A stretch of DNA of 64,000 nucleotides from Pedobacter namyangjuensis. GTDB taxonomy: Bacteria; Bacteroidota; Bacteroidia; Sphingobacteriales; Sphingobacteriaceae. The notes below the pieces were generated by a model. The model ran no database searches. It was not told the origin of the DNA and worked only from the letters and a program-made list of their open reading frames with translations. The position numbers and the translations under genes were made by a program. Shown in pieces: positions 27,411 to 36,483 of the stretch (its first letter is position 1; the number at the start of each line of letters is the position of its first letter). The DNA lies in NCBI RefSeq assembly GCF_003313325.1, contig NZ_QMHQ01000001.1, positions 806,001-870,000 on the forward strand, in the 5' to 3' direction.

Positions 27411-28565
27411 ATGAGGAAAATAATTTTTGCGTTTTTATTAGTTCTGTGCTCAGGTATACTTAGGGCACAGGAAGAAAAAAATATAGCCGATTTAGCTTTT
27501 TTATATCAAGCTATACAGCAAACGCCATCCTACAAAGATCAGTTAAAAGGCGATAAAAAATATCAAGAGCTTTATGAAAATCTTCGAAAGGATTTGAAGG
27601 CTAATGATGATTTTGAGATATTTAAGCAATTGGCTAAACTAATTCGGCCGTTAAACGACAATCATTTAGGGTTTTACAAAAAAGCTGATTCGAGTTATAA
27701 ATTCATCCCGCCAAAATATAAGGTAGATTCTGTTGCGATGATAGATAAATATATCAACTATCCCGCAGATAGTGTTGAAGGAATCTATCAAAGTGGAAAA
27801 ACTAAATATGTAATCCGAGGGGCAGAAGAAGATGAATATCAAATTATTAATTTATCAACTGGCGAATTAAAGGGGGTAATGTATAAAACCCCGCATCAAA
27901 GTTTTGATGTGATTCAGTTTGCGCCAAATCCTTATGCTTATACGTTAACCAGAAATATTAAACTCTTAAACAACCTGTTAATTGGTACTAATTATTATAA
28001 AGGAGATGTTAAAGCGTTTTATAATATGATTTCCCGAAAGGAAAAGTACGATTACAAAGTTTTAGAAGATCAGATTGGCTACTTAAGTTTAGGCACCTTT
28101 AACTCTACAGATAAGGAAATTAAAGCAGCTACTGATTTTTTTGACAGCGTTAAATCGACCATTAACGTTAAGCATTTAATTGTAGATGTTAGAAATAATT
28201 TCGGTGGCGGATACAAGAATTCTATGCAATTCATTAGGTTTTTAAGAAGCTTTCCTGGTAAAATCTATATTTTACAAAATGGTTATACGGTTAGCAATGC
28301 CGAACAATTTATTATCAATTTAAAAGCTTTGGGTAATGTTAAAACTTTAGGCGAATCTACCAGAGGCACCATAGCTTATGGTAGCAATTATGGTGAAACA
28401 CTTTCGACGCCCAGCAATAGATTTTCTTTTTATCCAACCGATATGACTGCTTCGAAAAAAGAAGTTGCATTTGAATCTGTTGGTGTTAAACCCGATGTTA
28501 ATTTACAGCCTTTTACAGAAGATTGGGTTAAACAAACTATCAACTACATTAAAGCTAATGACTAA
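27411..28565 (+). CDS. Secreted S41-like peptidase-fold protein
   Basis: A 384-residue exported protein with a signal peptide (KIIFAFLLVLCSGILRAQ). The C-terminal half resembles the S41/ClpP-crotonase fold of tail-specific proteases: IGYLSLGTF, LIVDVRNNFGGGYKNSMQFIRF, then YTVSNAEQFIINLKALGNVKTLGESTRGTIAYGSNYGET. The Ser of the VSNAEQ motif is in the place of the usual catalytic Ser, so activity is plausible. No PDZ domain is visible, unlike the CtpA-type gene at 46.2 kb. Its last codons overlap the start of the dehydrogenase gene by 8 bases. Confidence 0.78.
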   Translation: MRKIIFAFLLVLCSGILRAQEEKNIADLAFLYQAIQQTPSYKDQLKGDKKYQELYENLRKDLKANDDFEIFKQLAKLIRPLNDNHLGFYKKADSSYKFIPPKYKVDSVAMIDKYINYPADSVEGIYQSGKTKYVIRGAEEDEYQIINLSTGELKGVMYKTPHQSFDVIQFAPNPYAYTLTRNIKLLNNLLIGTNYYKGDVKAFYNMISRKEKYDYKVLEDQIGYLSLGTFNSTDKEIKAATDFFDSVKSTINVKHLIVDVRNNFGGGYKNSMQFIRFLRSFPGKIYILQNGYTVSNAEQFIINLKALGNVKTLGESTRGTIAYGSNYGETLSTPSNRFSFYPTDMTASKKEVAFESVGVKPDVNLQPFTEDWVKQTINYIKAND

Positions 28566-29487
28566 AAAGATATTAATTATAGATGATTTACATCCGGTTT
28601 TTAAAGAGCAGGCAACCGCTTTGGGTTTTGAGGTTGACGATAGACCGGAAATTACAAGAGCCGAGACTTTGGCGGTTATTAAAGACTATGTAGGCATCGC
28701 TGTGCGTACCAAATTTAGAATTGATCAGGAACTTTTTGATGTTGCGCCGAATTTGAAGTTTGTTGCCAGGGCAGGGGCTGGCTTGGATAACATAGATGAA
28801 AACGTAGCAAAGGTTAGAGATATTGCCTTAATTAATGCACCCGAGGGCAATAGAGATGCCGTTGGAGAGCATGCAATTGGTCTTTTGCTGTCATTAATGA
28901 ATAACTTTCGCAATGCGGATAATGAAATTAGAAATGGTATTTGGGATAGGGAAGGTAATAGAGGTTACGAGCTAAAAGGAAAAACTGTAGGCATTGTGGG
29001 TTATGGTTTTATGGGCCAAAAAATGGCGCAGAAGCTTAAAGGTTTTGAAGTAGATGTAATTGCCTACGATAAATATAAAACCGGTTTTAGCAACGAATTT
29101 GCTCGTGAAGTTAGCATGGAGGAAATCGTAAAGCACAGCGACATTTTGAGCTTACATATTCCTTTAACTAAAGAAACCAGGCAAATGGTAAACGACGAAT
29201 ATTTTTACCATTTTAAAAAGCCAATTTTCTTTATAAATACCGCTAGGGGCGAAATTGTGGATACATCAGCTGTGCTAGATAATATTAAAGCAGGTAAAAT
29301 TTTAGGGGCTGGTTTAGACGTTTTGGAAACCGAGAAATTCCCTGCTTTGGGCGAACAATCTTGGTTTGATGAGTTAAAGGCAAATGGAAAAGTAATTTTA
29401 ACTCCTCATGTTGGTGGATGGACATTCGATTCGTACCGTAAAATTTCTGAGGTTTTGGCGCAAAAACTATCGGATATCAAATTATAA
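28558..29487 (+). CDS. D-2-hydroxyacid dehydrogenase (phosphoglycerate dehydrogenase-like)
   Basis: A 309-residue NAD-dependent oxidoreductase. The nucleotide loop GIVGYGFMGQKMAQKL, the substrate/NAD segments LSLHIPLTKETRQM and NTARGEIVDTSAV (catalytic Arg), and the catalytic His in LTPHVGGWT are all present. The chain lacks the C-terminal ACT regulatory domain of SerA. The start is the ATG at 28558, which overlaps the previous gene's stop by 8 bases and suggests translational coupling; a longer frame from 28465 would lie inside the protease gene. Substrate not determined. Confidence 0.88.
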   Translation: MTKKILIIDDLHPVFKEQATALGFEVDDRPEITRAETLAVIKDYVGIAVRTKFRIDQELFDVAPNLKFVARAGAGLDNIDENVAKVRDIALINAPEGNRDAVGEHAIGLLLSLMNNFRNADNEIRNGIWDREGNRGYELKGKTVGIVGYGFMGQKMAQKLKGFEVDVIAYDKYKTGFSNEFAREVSMEEIVKHSDILSLHIPLTKETRQMVNDEYFYHFKKPIFFINTARGEIVDTSAVLDNIKAGKILGAGLDVLETEKFPALGEQSWFDELKANGKVILTPHVGGWTFDSYRKISEVLAQKLSDIKL

Positions 29488-29545
29488 ATTGTTAAATTGC
29501 TCGTAACAAATATAAACTATTTGAATGTTAGGCTAATGGACTTTG

Positions 29546-29580
29546 TCTCAAATCTCACATCTCAATACTCAAATTCTTAC
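29546..29580. repeat. Heptamer-period array before the osmC-like gene
   Basis: Five consecutive 7-nt units (for example TCTCAAA, TCTCACA) run in perfect phase and end 5 bases before the ATG at 29586. See the corresponding finding. Confidence 0.75.
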
Positions 29581-29585
29581 TTGTT

Positions 29586-30062
29586 ATGGCAAAGCAACAT
29601 CAATACAAAACCAACTTGGTTTGGGCGGGTAATAAAGGCTCCGGAACTATGGATTATCGTTCTTACGATCGGGATTTTGTAGTTTCTATAGAAAATAAAG
29701 AGCCCATTTCTGGATCTTCGGATTCGGTTTTTTTAGGCGATAAGACAAAGTACAACCCAGAAGATTTATTGCTTTCGTCTATTTCTTCCTGCCATATGTT
29801 GTGGTACCTGCACTTATGTTCAAAAAACGATATTGTAGTTTTAGAATATGCAGATAATGCGGTTGGAACTATGATCGAAAATGCCGATGGAAGTGGTAAT
29901 TTTAAAGAAGTTGTGTTGCAACCTACAGTTGTAATATCAAAAAAAGAGCAAGTTGCCCAGGCAAATGCTTTGCATGAAGAAGCTAACAAAATGTGTTTTA
30001 TTGCTAATTCCCTGAACTTTCCGGTTAAACATCAACCCAATTGCAAAGCCATAAACGAGTAA
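29586..30062 (+). CDS. OsmC family peroxidase-like protein
   Basis: A 158-residue OsmC/Ohr-type protein. The redox Cys pair is present: the first Cys in SISSCHMLWYLHLC and the second in NKMCFIANSLNFPVKHQP. Members reduce organic hydroperoxides using the two cysteines, usually as a homodimer. The N-terminal HQYKTNLVWAGNKGSGTMDYRSYDRDF segment is common in Bacteroidota OsmC proteins. An array of 7-nt units ends 5 bases before the ATG. Confidence 0.88.
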   Translation: MAKQHQYKTNLVWAGNKGSGTMDYRSYDRDFVVSIENKEPISGSSDSVFLGDKTKYNPEDLLLSSISSCHMLWYLHLCSKNDIVVLEYADNAVGTMIENADGSGNFKEVVLQPTVVISKKEQVAQANALHEEANKMCFIANSLNFPVKHQPNCKAINE

Positions 30063-30087
30063 AATCTCAGGTTTTTAAATCAAAATA

Positions 30088-30119
30088 TTTGCATTTATAA
30101 GAATTGCCTTATATCTTCG
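30088..30119 (+). promoter_or_regulatory. Probable promoter of greA
   Basis: TTTG at 30088-30091 and TATCTTCG at 30112-30119, spaced 20 nt, match the Bacteroidota consensus with one mismatch. The ATG is at 30204, giving a leader of about 80 nt. Confidence 0.5.
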
Positions 30120-30203
30120 TTTTGATTGAAGCAAGACTATGTAGGCTAAATGCCGATGTAGTCTTGTTTGTTTTTATAGGAATCACTAATACAATAACCA
30201 GAT

Positions 30204-30677
30204 ATGTCAGACGTAACTTATTATACCCAAGAAGGTTTAGATAAACTGAAAGAGGAATTACATAAATTAAAAACCGTAGATAGAGCAGCAATTTCTAAAC
30301 AGATTGCAGAAGCTAGAGATAAAGGCGATTTATCTGAGAATGCAGAATACGATGCTGCCAAAGAAGCGCAAGGAATGCATGAAGCAAAAATTGCTAAAAT
30401 GGAGGCTACGCTTTCTACCGCAAGGCTGATTGACGAGAGCAAACTTGATTTATCAAAGGTTTTAGCATTATCAATAGTTAAAATCAAGAATATCAAAAAC
30501 GGCGCTACCATGAGCTACCAATTAGTTCCTGAAACAGAAGCTGATTTAAAAACAGGAAAGATTTCTGTAAAATCGCCTATTGCGCAAGGTTTGTTAGGTA
30601 AATCTGTTGGCGATAAAACCGAAATTCAAGTTCCGGCAGGTAAAATTGAATTTGAAATATTGGAAATTTCTAGATAA
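30204..30677 (+). CDS. greA: Transcription elongation factor GreA
   Basis: A 157-residue factor that stimulates cleavage of backtracked RNA by RNA polymerase. The N-terminal coiled coil has the tip acidic motif GDLSENAEYDAAKEAQG (Asp and Glu essential for catalysis). The C-terminal FKBP-like domain ends with SPIAQGLLGKSVGDKTEIQVPAGKIEFEILEI. The length is normal. The HIT gene follows after 68 bases, filled by a heptamer array. Confidence 0.96.
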   Translation: MSDVTYYTQEGLDKLKEELHKLKTVDRAAISKQIAEARDKGDLSENAEYDAAKEAQGMHEAKIAKMEATLSTARLIDESKLDLSKVLALSIVKIKNIKNGATMSYQLVPETEADLKTGKISVKSPIAQGLLGKSVGDKTEIQVPAGKIEFEILEISR

Positions 30678-30695
30678 CCCCAACCCCTAAAGGAG

Positions 30696-30744
30696 CTTTC
30701 AATTTTAAACTTAAAAATTCAAGCTTTCACCTTCAATCTTAAGA
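30696..30744. repeat. Heptamer-period array before the HIT gene
   Basis: Seven consecutive units of 7 nt in perfect phase, most fitting the pattern (C/T)TTnAAn (for example CTTTCAC, CTTCAAT), end one base before the ATG at 30746. Confidence 0.8.
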
Positions 30745-30745
30745 A

Positions 30746-31153
30746 ATGAGTATATTCACTAAAATTGTACAAGGCGAAATTCCGGCACATATTGTTGCTG
30801 AAACAGCTGATTTCTTAGCCTTCTTAGACATTAGCCCTTTAGTGATGGGCCATGTATTGGTTATCCCTAAAAAAGAGGTAGATTACATTTTTGATTTGGA
30901 CGACGAAACCTATGGAGGCTTACAGTTTTTCGCAAAAGTAGTTGCCCAGGGTATTAAAAAGGCATTTCCTTGCGAACGTGTTGGTGTAGCCGTTATTGGC
31001 TTAGAAGTGCCACATGCACATATTCATCTTATTCCAATTAACAAAATGAACGACATGAATTTTGCTAATGAAAAATTAAAGCTAACGCCAGGGCAATTGA
31101 GCGAAGCCAAAGAAAAAATTGTTGATGCTTTAAGAGATATAACCGCTCCTTAA
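30746..31153 (+). CDS. HIT family hydrolase
   Basis: A 135-residue histidine-triad protein that hydrolyses purine nucleotide conjugates such as AMP-lysine or Ap4A in the cytosol. The triad is HAHIHLI (residues 90-96) in the context GLEVPHAHIHLIPINK. The N-terminus IFTKIVQGEIPAHIVAET is typical. The stop TAA interlocks with that of the convergent MazG-like gene in one TTAA, and a strong terminator for this gene lies inside the opposite gene. Confidence 0.93.
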   Translation: MSIFTKIVQGEIPAHIVAETADFLAFLDISPLVMGHVLVIPKKEVDYIFDLDDETYGGLQFFAKVVAQGIKKAFPCERVGVAVIGLEVPHAHIHLIPINKMNDMNFANEKLKLTPGQLSEAKEKIVDALRDITAP

Positions 31154-31479
31154 GGATTTAGCTTCTTGTTATTTATATGTCTATCCGCATCGCGGATAGA
31201 CTTTTTTTTGAGATTTTTTTCTAATGCTTCCGTTAAATCTATACCTGTTTGGTTAGCCAAACAAACCAATACAAAAAGTACGTCGGCCATTTCATCGGCT
31301 AAATCCACCTCTTCATCGCTCTTTTTAAAAGATTGTTCGCCGTATTTTCTGGCCATTATACGGGCAACTTCGCCAACTTCCTCCATCAAGATTGCGGTGT
31401 TGGTTAATTCGTTAAAATAGCGAACGCCAGTAGTTTTAATCCAGTTGTCAACGGTTTCCTGAGTTTCTTTAATCGTCAT
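31150..31479 (-). CDS. MazG-like nucleotide pyrophosphohydrolase
   Basis: A 109-residue all-alpha NTP pyrophosphatase of the MazG/iMazG type. The metal-binding pattern EExxE...ExxD is seen as LMEEVGEVARIMARKYGEQS followed by DLADEMADVLFVLVCLANQTGIDL. It probably hydrolyses non-canonical or surplus dNTPs. The C-terminal tail (KKKSIRDADRHINNKKLNP) is encoded across the neighbouring gene's terminator hairpin, so that DNA serves two purposes. Confidence 0.9.
   Translation of the reverse strand: MTIKETQETVDNWIKTTGVRYFNELTNTAILMEEVGEVARIMARKYGEQSFKKSDEEVDLADEMADVLFVLVCLANQTGIDLTEALEKNLKKKSIRDADRHINNKKLNP
31179..31209 (+). terminator. Intrinsic terminator of the HIT gene, embedded in the convergent coding region
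   Basis: A perfect 10-bp stem (GTCTATCCGC with GCGGATAGAC), 3-nt loop and 8 T residues, starting 26 bases after the HIT stop. It lies entirely within the 3' end of the minus-strand MazG-like gene. Confidence 0.85.
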
Positions 31480-31522
31480 GTGTCTTGCGCTTAATCTTAA
31501 ACCGAAGGTATATAAATTAGCT

Positions 31523-32521
31523 TTAAATAGCGATGAGCAATTCTAAGAATTCTAATTCCAAGCCTAAAGAGAAATAGCCACCGAGCATTAACTTGGCTTT
31601 AATGGCGCTAGGCAGATAGCCAAAAAATCGCTTAAATGCAGTGGTAAAATGCGTGGCGTGTTTGTAGCCAACTGCTTCTGCCACTTCAACTATTTGATGT
31701 TTTTCGGCAAGAAGCATGTCTTTGGCTTTTTGCATTCTACACGATAAAATGTAGCCGAAAACAGTATTTCCGTATAATAGTTTAAAATGCTTTTTTAAAT
31801 ATTGTTCGTTTGTTCCGGCCACCCTAGCTAAGTAGGCAATGTTAAAAGATTCTTGCAGGTTGGTTTCTATTAGCTTTTTAACTTCCGCCATTTTTTCTAC
31901 CTCAGTAATTTTTAATTCAACTTTACTAATCAATTCTGCATCTGCTAATTGCATAGTAAGCAACTCAATTATTTTGGCTTTTAGGTAGAGTGTTTTTAAG
32001 TGAGCTCCAAATTGGCAGGTTTCAATTTCAACCAATATGCTTTTAATTCTAGGAGAAATATGAATGTTTTTTGAAAAAATTGAACTTAATGCGCCGATTT
32101 TTTTCTTGTTAAAAGCATCATGCTGATCTGGCATTTGCCTGAAGAAAAAATCCTCTGCGATATAGACATGAAGAAGATTAAGCGTAGTACTTTTTTTCTG
32201 AAGGTAAAAATCTCCCTTTGGGATATAAATACTATTGTGTACAGAATTGCCGAAAGTGAATGTCTTTTTTTGATTATGATCGCTAATGCGGCACTCTCCG
32301 TTTAAACAAAACTGCATCAAAATCAAGTTACAATTTGCCGAAAATTTTATGGTTTTTGGATGGTCACGGTCAAGAAGCAAGTCACTAAAAATATAGCTAT
32401 GTGATGCAAAATCGCCAATTTTCTTATGCCGTTCTAATGTCTCATTATATTCAGTAAGCGGTTCAACTATTTTAGGGTTGATTATTTCCTTTCGCGTTAC
32501 TAAAATTTCTGATGTTGTCAT
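31523..32521 (-). CDS. AraC-family transcriptional regulator
   Basis: A 332-residue regulator. The N-terminal part (about residues 40-180) is an effector-binding region without a recognised name; the C-terminus (about 215-315) is the double HTH AraC domain, with FNIAYLARVAGTNEQYLKKHFKLLYGNTVFGYILSCRMQKAKDML and IVEVAEAVGYKHATHFTTAFKRFFGYLP. It is divergent from a TonB-dependent receptor at 89 bp, an arrangement typical of PchR-like regulators of siderophore uptake in Bacteroidota. Control of that receptor is inferred from position. Confidence 0.9.
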   Translation of the reverse strand: MTTSEILVTRKEIINPKIVEPLTEYNETLERHKKIGDFASHSYIFSDLLLDRDHPKTIKFSANCNLILMQFCLNGECRISDHNQKKTFTFGNSVHNSIYIPKGDFYLQKKSTTLNLLHVYIAEDFFFRQMPDQHDAFNKKKIGALSSIFSKNIHISPRIKSILVEIETCQFGAHLKTLYLKAKIIELLTMQLADAELISKVELKITEVEKMAEVKKLIETNLQESFNIAYLARVAGTNEQYLKKHFKLLYGNTVFGYILSCRMQKAKDMLLAEKHQIVEVAEAVGYKHATHFTTAFKRFFGYLPSAIKAKLMLGGYFSLGLELEFLELLIAI

Positions 32522-32566
32522 TCCTTGAAAATTGGGCAGCGTACATTTGCGACCGCAAGGTAAGTT

Positions 32567-32587
32567 TATTTAGACTTTTTCTAAATA
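32567..32587. promoter_or_regulatory. Palindrome in the divergent AraC/TonB-receptor promoter region
   Basis: TATTTAGA (32567-32574) and TCTAAATA (32580-32587) form a perfect 8-bp inverted repeat with a 5-nt spacer, 24 bases before the receptor ATG. It could be an operator for an iron-responsive regulator or the AraC protein. The regulator is not identifiable from sequence. Confidence 0.45.
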
Positions 32588-32610
32588 GAATACAGAATTA
32601 TACCCGCTAT

Positions 32611-35073
32611 ATGAAACAAATTTTACTATTTCTTTACTTTTCTATCACAATTTCGGTATTTGCTCAAGCTCAGGTAGCCAAATTATCCGGTAAAATAACG
32701 GTAGAAAACGGAACTGGAGTAGATGGTGCAATCCTAACCCTAAAACCATTAGGCAAACAAGTTATCGCCGACGAGAAAGGAAACTATCAGTTTACAGGTA
32801 TTCCTTTCGGTTCTTACATCTTGGAGGTTAGCTCTATGGAAATTGTTTTCAAAACCGTAGATGTTAAAGTAGATAAAGCAATAAACATTTTTAATGTAGC
32901 GGTAAAAGCCAAAGAAAATAAAGTCCTAAATGAAGTTAGCATTACTGGCAAAACCGAAAAGAAAAAGATGGAAACTAGTGGCTTTGCGGTTTCTATAATC
33001 GAAACTAAGGAAGCCTCGTTAAGAAATTTAACTACAAACGAACTTCTAGACAGATCTGTAGGAGTGCGTGTGAGACAAAACGGAGGCGTCGGATCTCAAG
33101 TTGAATATAACTTAAATGGCATGTCGGGAAGTACGATTGGGGTGTTTTTAGATGGAATTGAGGTTTCAACTTATGGGTCTTCTTTTAATCTGAATAATAT
33201 TCCGCCAGCAATGATAGAACGTATTGAGGTATATAAAGGTGTTCTTCCATCTCATTTAACAGGCGATTATGTTGGAGGTGCAATTAATGTGGTGCTAAAA
33301 AAAGATGTTTCGCGTAATAATGGAACTGTTGCGGTTTCTTACGGTTCATTTAATACCTACAATGCTGATGCAAGTGTAACACTTAGAGATAAAAAAAATG
33401 GGTTGTCATTTAGAGGTTCAGGTTTTTATACTTATACAGACAATAGTTGCGAAATGTGGGGCAAGTTTGCAAAGTATACAGATAGAAACGGCATATTAAT
33501 ACGTGATTTTAGGGCAAAAAGATTTAATAATACTTATAAGTCTATTGGTGGTCGATTTGAGGCTGGTTTTACTGATGTTAAGTGGGCCGATCAGTTTTTT
33601 TTGGGCTATAACGTATCAGATACTTATAGCGAAATACCTCATGGTACAACTACAGCTCAGCCGTACGTTGGTCGTTTTACAGAATATAAGGCAAATGTTT
33701 TTACGATGAATTATACAAAGCGAGATCTTTTTATAGATGGTTTAGCCTTGAATATTAATGCTGTACATAGTCGCCGTAGTACTTATGTACAGGATACCGT
33801 AACTACACTATATAACTGGGATGGGAAACCTATCATCTTGCACACCGATTTCATGATTGAGGCAGGCGATCCTCCTATAATTATAAAAGCCCCAAGAAAT
33901 GGCGCTCAACAAGGTGCACCAACAATTAGTCAGGTTGATAGAAAAATAACAAACTCACGTTCTAATTTGGCTTATACAATTATACCCGGTCATCGTGTTT
34001 CGTTGAATCACAAAATTGAGGTAACGGATAGAGATGACACAAATTTATTAAGAGATGTAAACAAAGATCTCATAACGGTAACTCAGGTTATGAAAAATAT
34101 TGTGTCAGCAAATTATGAGGCTCAAACATTTAATAATAAGTTGCAAACAAACTTAATGGTTAAATATACCGCCAACAGTACCAAGCAAACCAATCCAAAT
34201 GCAACTTACAAAGCTGATGGATCTTACGAACTAAATCCGCAAACATCAAGGTCATTTAATGATAATTTTGGTTATGGGGCTACTGCATCCTACAATGTCA
34301 TCCCAAAACTTTTTTTTATCGCTTCGATGGAAAATAGCTATATCATGCCTACCGAAGAGCAAATGTATGGAAATCCAGAAACTAACATTTTACCTAACGT
34401 AAATCTGCAACCAGAACAGAATATCAATTATAATATTGGTTTTAGGTTTGGTAGTCTGGATTTTGGCAAACATAAACTTTCATTTTATGCCAGTGCTTTT
34501 TGGCGTAATGGATTTGATAAAATTACAAGACAAACGGTTGATAGTGTTGTTACCGATGCCGATTTGGATATACAAGCCGTAGGTTTTGTTAATCTTGGTA
34601 AAACGCAATCGAGAGGTATAGAGGCAGAGGTGCTATATGTTTTTAATAATAAGCTAAATGCATCAGTTAACTTTTCGAAGTTTAATGCGCTATACAAAAG
34701 AGAACGTGATGATGCAGGTGCCCGAGATGATAGGTATAATTTACAGGTACCTAACGAACCATTTTTTACCGTAAATGCAAACGTTCAATACAGATTGAAT
34801 AATTTTCTACAGAAAAAATCTGTCACGAATATTTACTACAATACCGGATATGTCGGTGCGTACGATATTGCCTGGTACCCTTCTGAAGGAAGTTTAACGC
34901 CTGCCCAGTTTTCGCATGATTTTGGTGCCAGCTACCGATTTCCAAACGGGAAGCTCATTGGTAGTTTGGATGCGAAAAATGTATTTAATACAGCCCTTTA
35001 CGACAACTTTGGTGTTCAAAAACCAGGTAGGGGATTATATTTTAAATTGAATTACACGATTGGAAAATTTTAA
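32611..35073 (+). CDS. TonB-dependent outer-membrane receptor (siderophore/metal type)
   Basis: An 820-residue receptor with a signal peptide (KQILLFLYFSITISVFAQA). A CarboxypepD_reg-like domain covers residues 25-110. A plug follows (LTTNELLDRSVGVRVRQNGGVGSQVEYNLNGMSGSTIGVFLDGIEV, then IPPAMIERIEVYKGVLPSHLTGDYVGGAINVVLK), then a 22-strand-type barrel ending in GLYFKLNYTIGKF with terminal Phe. The start is the ATG at 32611, not the upstream frame overlapping the regulator. With the AraC gene and the downstream lipoprotein it forms a small uptake locus. Iron-siderophore substrate is inference from context. Confidence 0.9.
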   Translation: MKQILLFLYFSITISVFAQAQVAKLSGKITVENGTGVDGAILTLKPLGKQVIADEKGNYQFTGIPFGSYILEVSSMEIVFKTVDVKVDKAINIFNVAVKAKENKVLNEVSITGKTEKKKMETSGFAVSIIETKEASLRNLTTNELLDRSVGVRVRQNGGVGSQVEYNLNGMSGSTIGVFLDGIEVSTYGSSFNLNNIPPAMIERIEVYKGVLPSHLTGDYVGGAINVVLKKDVSRNNGTVAVSYGSFNTYNADASVTLRDKKNGLSFRGSGFYTYTDNSCEMWGKFAKYTDRNGILIRDFRAKRFNNTYKSIGGRFEAGFTDVKWADQFFLGYNVSDTYSEIPHGTTTAQPYVGRFTEYKANVFTMNYTKRDLFIDGLALNINAVHSRRSTYVQDTVTTLYNWDGKPIILHTDFMIEAGDPPIIIKAPRNGAQQGAPTISQVDRKITNSRSNLAYTIIPGHRVSLNHKIEVTDRDDTNLLRDVNKDLITVTQVMKNIVSANYEAQTFNNKLQTNLMVKYTANSTKQTNPNATYKADGSYELNPQTSRSFNDNFGYGATASYNVIPKLFFIASMENSYIMPTEEQMYGNPETNILPNVNLQPEQNINYNIGFRFGSLDFGKHKLSFYASAFWRNGFDKITRQTVDSVVTDADLDIQAVGFVNLGKTQSRGIEAEVLYVFNNKLNASVNFSKFNALYKRERDDAGARDDRYNLQVPNEPFFTVNANVQYRLNNFLQKKSVTNIYYNTGYVGAYDIAWYPSEGSLTPAQFSHDFGASYRFPNGKLIGSLDAKNVFNTALYDNFGVQKPGRGLYFKLNYTIGKF

Positions 35074-35094
35074 CAACAGATAATTAATTTCGAT

Positions 35095-36462
35095 ATGAAA
35101 AAAACACAACTAATTAAAACCGCAGTTTTTAGTGCTGTAATTGCTTCTCTAACATTAGGGAGTTGCAGCAAAAGTGATAGCCCAGCTCCTGAACAGCCCC
35201 AACCATCAGGCGATACAAGGTGGATTACACTTACAGCAGCTTTAAAACAAACTAATGATGGCGATGGTAATGGTGGAACATTAGCTTACGGAATTTCGCA
35301 CGAACAAGCAATTAATCCAGCATTTGAATTAGATATTTTTCCAACAGGAAAGGCTTTAAAGTTAGAGTCTCCACGTACTTCTCGTGTGCAGGCATCTGCA
35401 GATGGAAAATATTTATACGATATCCAGTATACTGGAACTGACGGTGGTATCTTCCAAAAATTTAAAGTTAATGGACAAGAAAAATACGTAAGAGAGGGCA
35501 ACGAAGTTAATACTGCAATTATTTTAGGTACTTCACCTCGCTGGGTAAAAGCTGCTGAAGGCGTTGGCGTTGGTGTTAGTATCTCTACCGAAACTGCTTT
35601 TACAGGAACATTTCCGGCTGTAACTTTTGGATCTATAAAATCTACAGCAGCAGTTGCTTCACTTAACCTTGATAATCCAAGTATTTTAAACACTGCTTCA
35701 TTTGATCTACCTTTTACTCCAGCACAACTTGCGGCAGGTTATTCGGTTAGCCGTATCGATGTGCCTATAATTAATCAGGCAAAAGATAAAGTATATATTG
35801 GTGCTAGCGTTTCTAAAATAAATCCAGCTGGTACGCCTACTCAAAATGCAACTTCGGGTGTAATTTCTTGGCCAAGTGATGCAGCAAATATTGCTGGTAC
35901 AGTTACTATAGTACTCGATTATCCAACCTTGAAAAATCCTAAATTAATCTGGTCTACTCAAAGTAAATATGGTAATAACGGCTACCGCACCATGATCCAG
36001 TATATTGGTGATGATGGTCACGTTTACCAAGCTACAGGTGTAAACACTACAGGTTATCCGCACATTTTACGTATAGATAAAAATACTAACGACTATGATA
36101 ATAATTATCTGTTTGATTTAGGTAAAGCACTTAATGTAACAGGCGTTGCTGGTATCAAAGCTTGGAAATATCTTGGTAATAACAAAGGGTTTGTGCTTTA
36201 TGATATTGATAAAAAAGGTGGTTATTTAGCTTTAATTGATTTAAGCGCTAAAACTGCTACCAAAATTGCAACGGAATATGAAGCAAGTTTAAACTTCGAT
36301 CAGCACCAAAGTATTGCAGTTCAAGGTGATTTTGTTTACGTTCCGTTAACTCCAGTAAGTTTGCCAGGTAATGTATTTGTTTACAATTGGAAAACAGGTG
36401 TGCTTACCAAAGGTGCTAAATTAGCAAATGGTACAGGACATCGCTTTATCGGCGCTTACTAA
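35095..36462 (+). CDS. Lipoprotein, possible DUF4374-type partner of the TonB receptor
   Basis: A 455-residue lipoprotein: signal AVFSAVIASLTLGSC with the lipidated Cys near residue 24, then a Ser/Pro linker. The mature part looks like a beta-propeller (repeats such as SRVQASADGKYLYDIQYTG, DKVYIGASVSKINP, HILRIDKNTNDYDNNYLFDLG, FVYVPLTP). The likeness to DUF4374 proteins, which neighbour TonB receptors in Bacteroidota, is my recollection and should be treated as tentative. It starts 22 bases after the receptor, so the two are one operon, and a terminator follows. Confidence 0.7.
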   Translation: MKKTQLIKTAVFSAVIASLTLGSCSKSDSPAPEQPQPSGDTRWITLTAALKQTNDGDGNGGTLAYGISHEQAINPAFELDIFPTGKALKLESPRTSRVQASADGKYLYDIQYTGTDGGIFQKFKVNGQEKYVREGNEVNTAIILGTSPRWVKAAEGVGVGVSISTETAFTGTFPAVTFGSIKSTAAVASLNLDNPSILNTASFDLPFTPAQLAAGYSVSRIDVPIINQAKDKVYIGASVSKINPAGTPTQNATSGVISWPSDAANIAGTVTIVLDYPTLKNPKLIWSTQSKYGNNGYRTMIQYIGDDGHVYQATGVNTTGYPHILRIDKNTNDYDNNYLFDLGKALNVTGVAGIKAWKYLGNNKGFVLYDIDKKGGYLALIDLSAKTATKIATEYEASLNFDQHQSIAVQGDFVYVPLTPVSLPGNVFVYNWKTGVLTKGAKLANGTGHRFIGAY

Positions 36463-36483
36463 AAATAACTAAAACGCTCTCAA

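Noticed and set aside
28465..28557. Earlier start of the 2-hydroxyacid dehydrogenase inside the S41-like gene
   Set aside because: The extra 31 residues are out-of-frame translation of the protease gene; the ATG at 28558 begins the Rossmann-like enzyme directly.
32512..32610. Extension of the TonB receptor to 32512
   Set aside because: It overlaps the AraC start and the promoter region, and the signal peptide begins at 32611.
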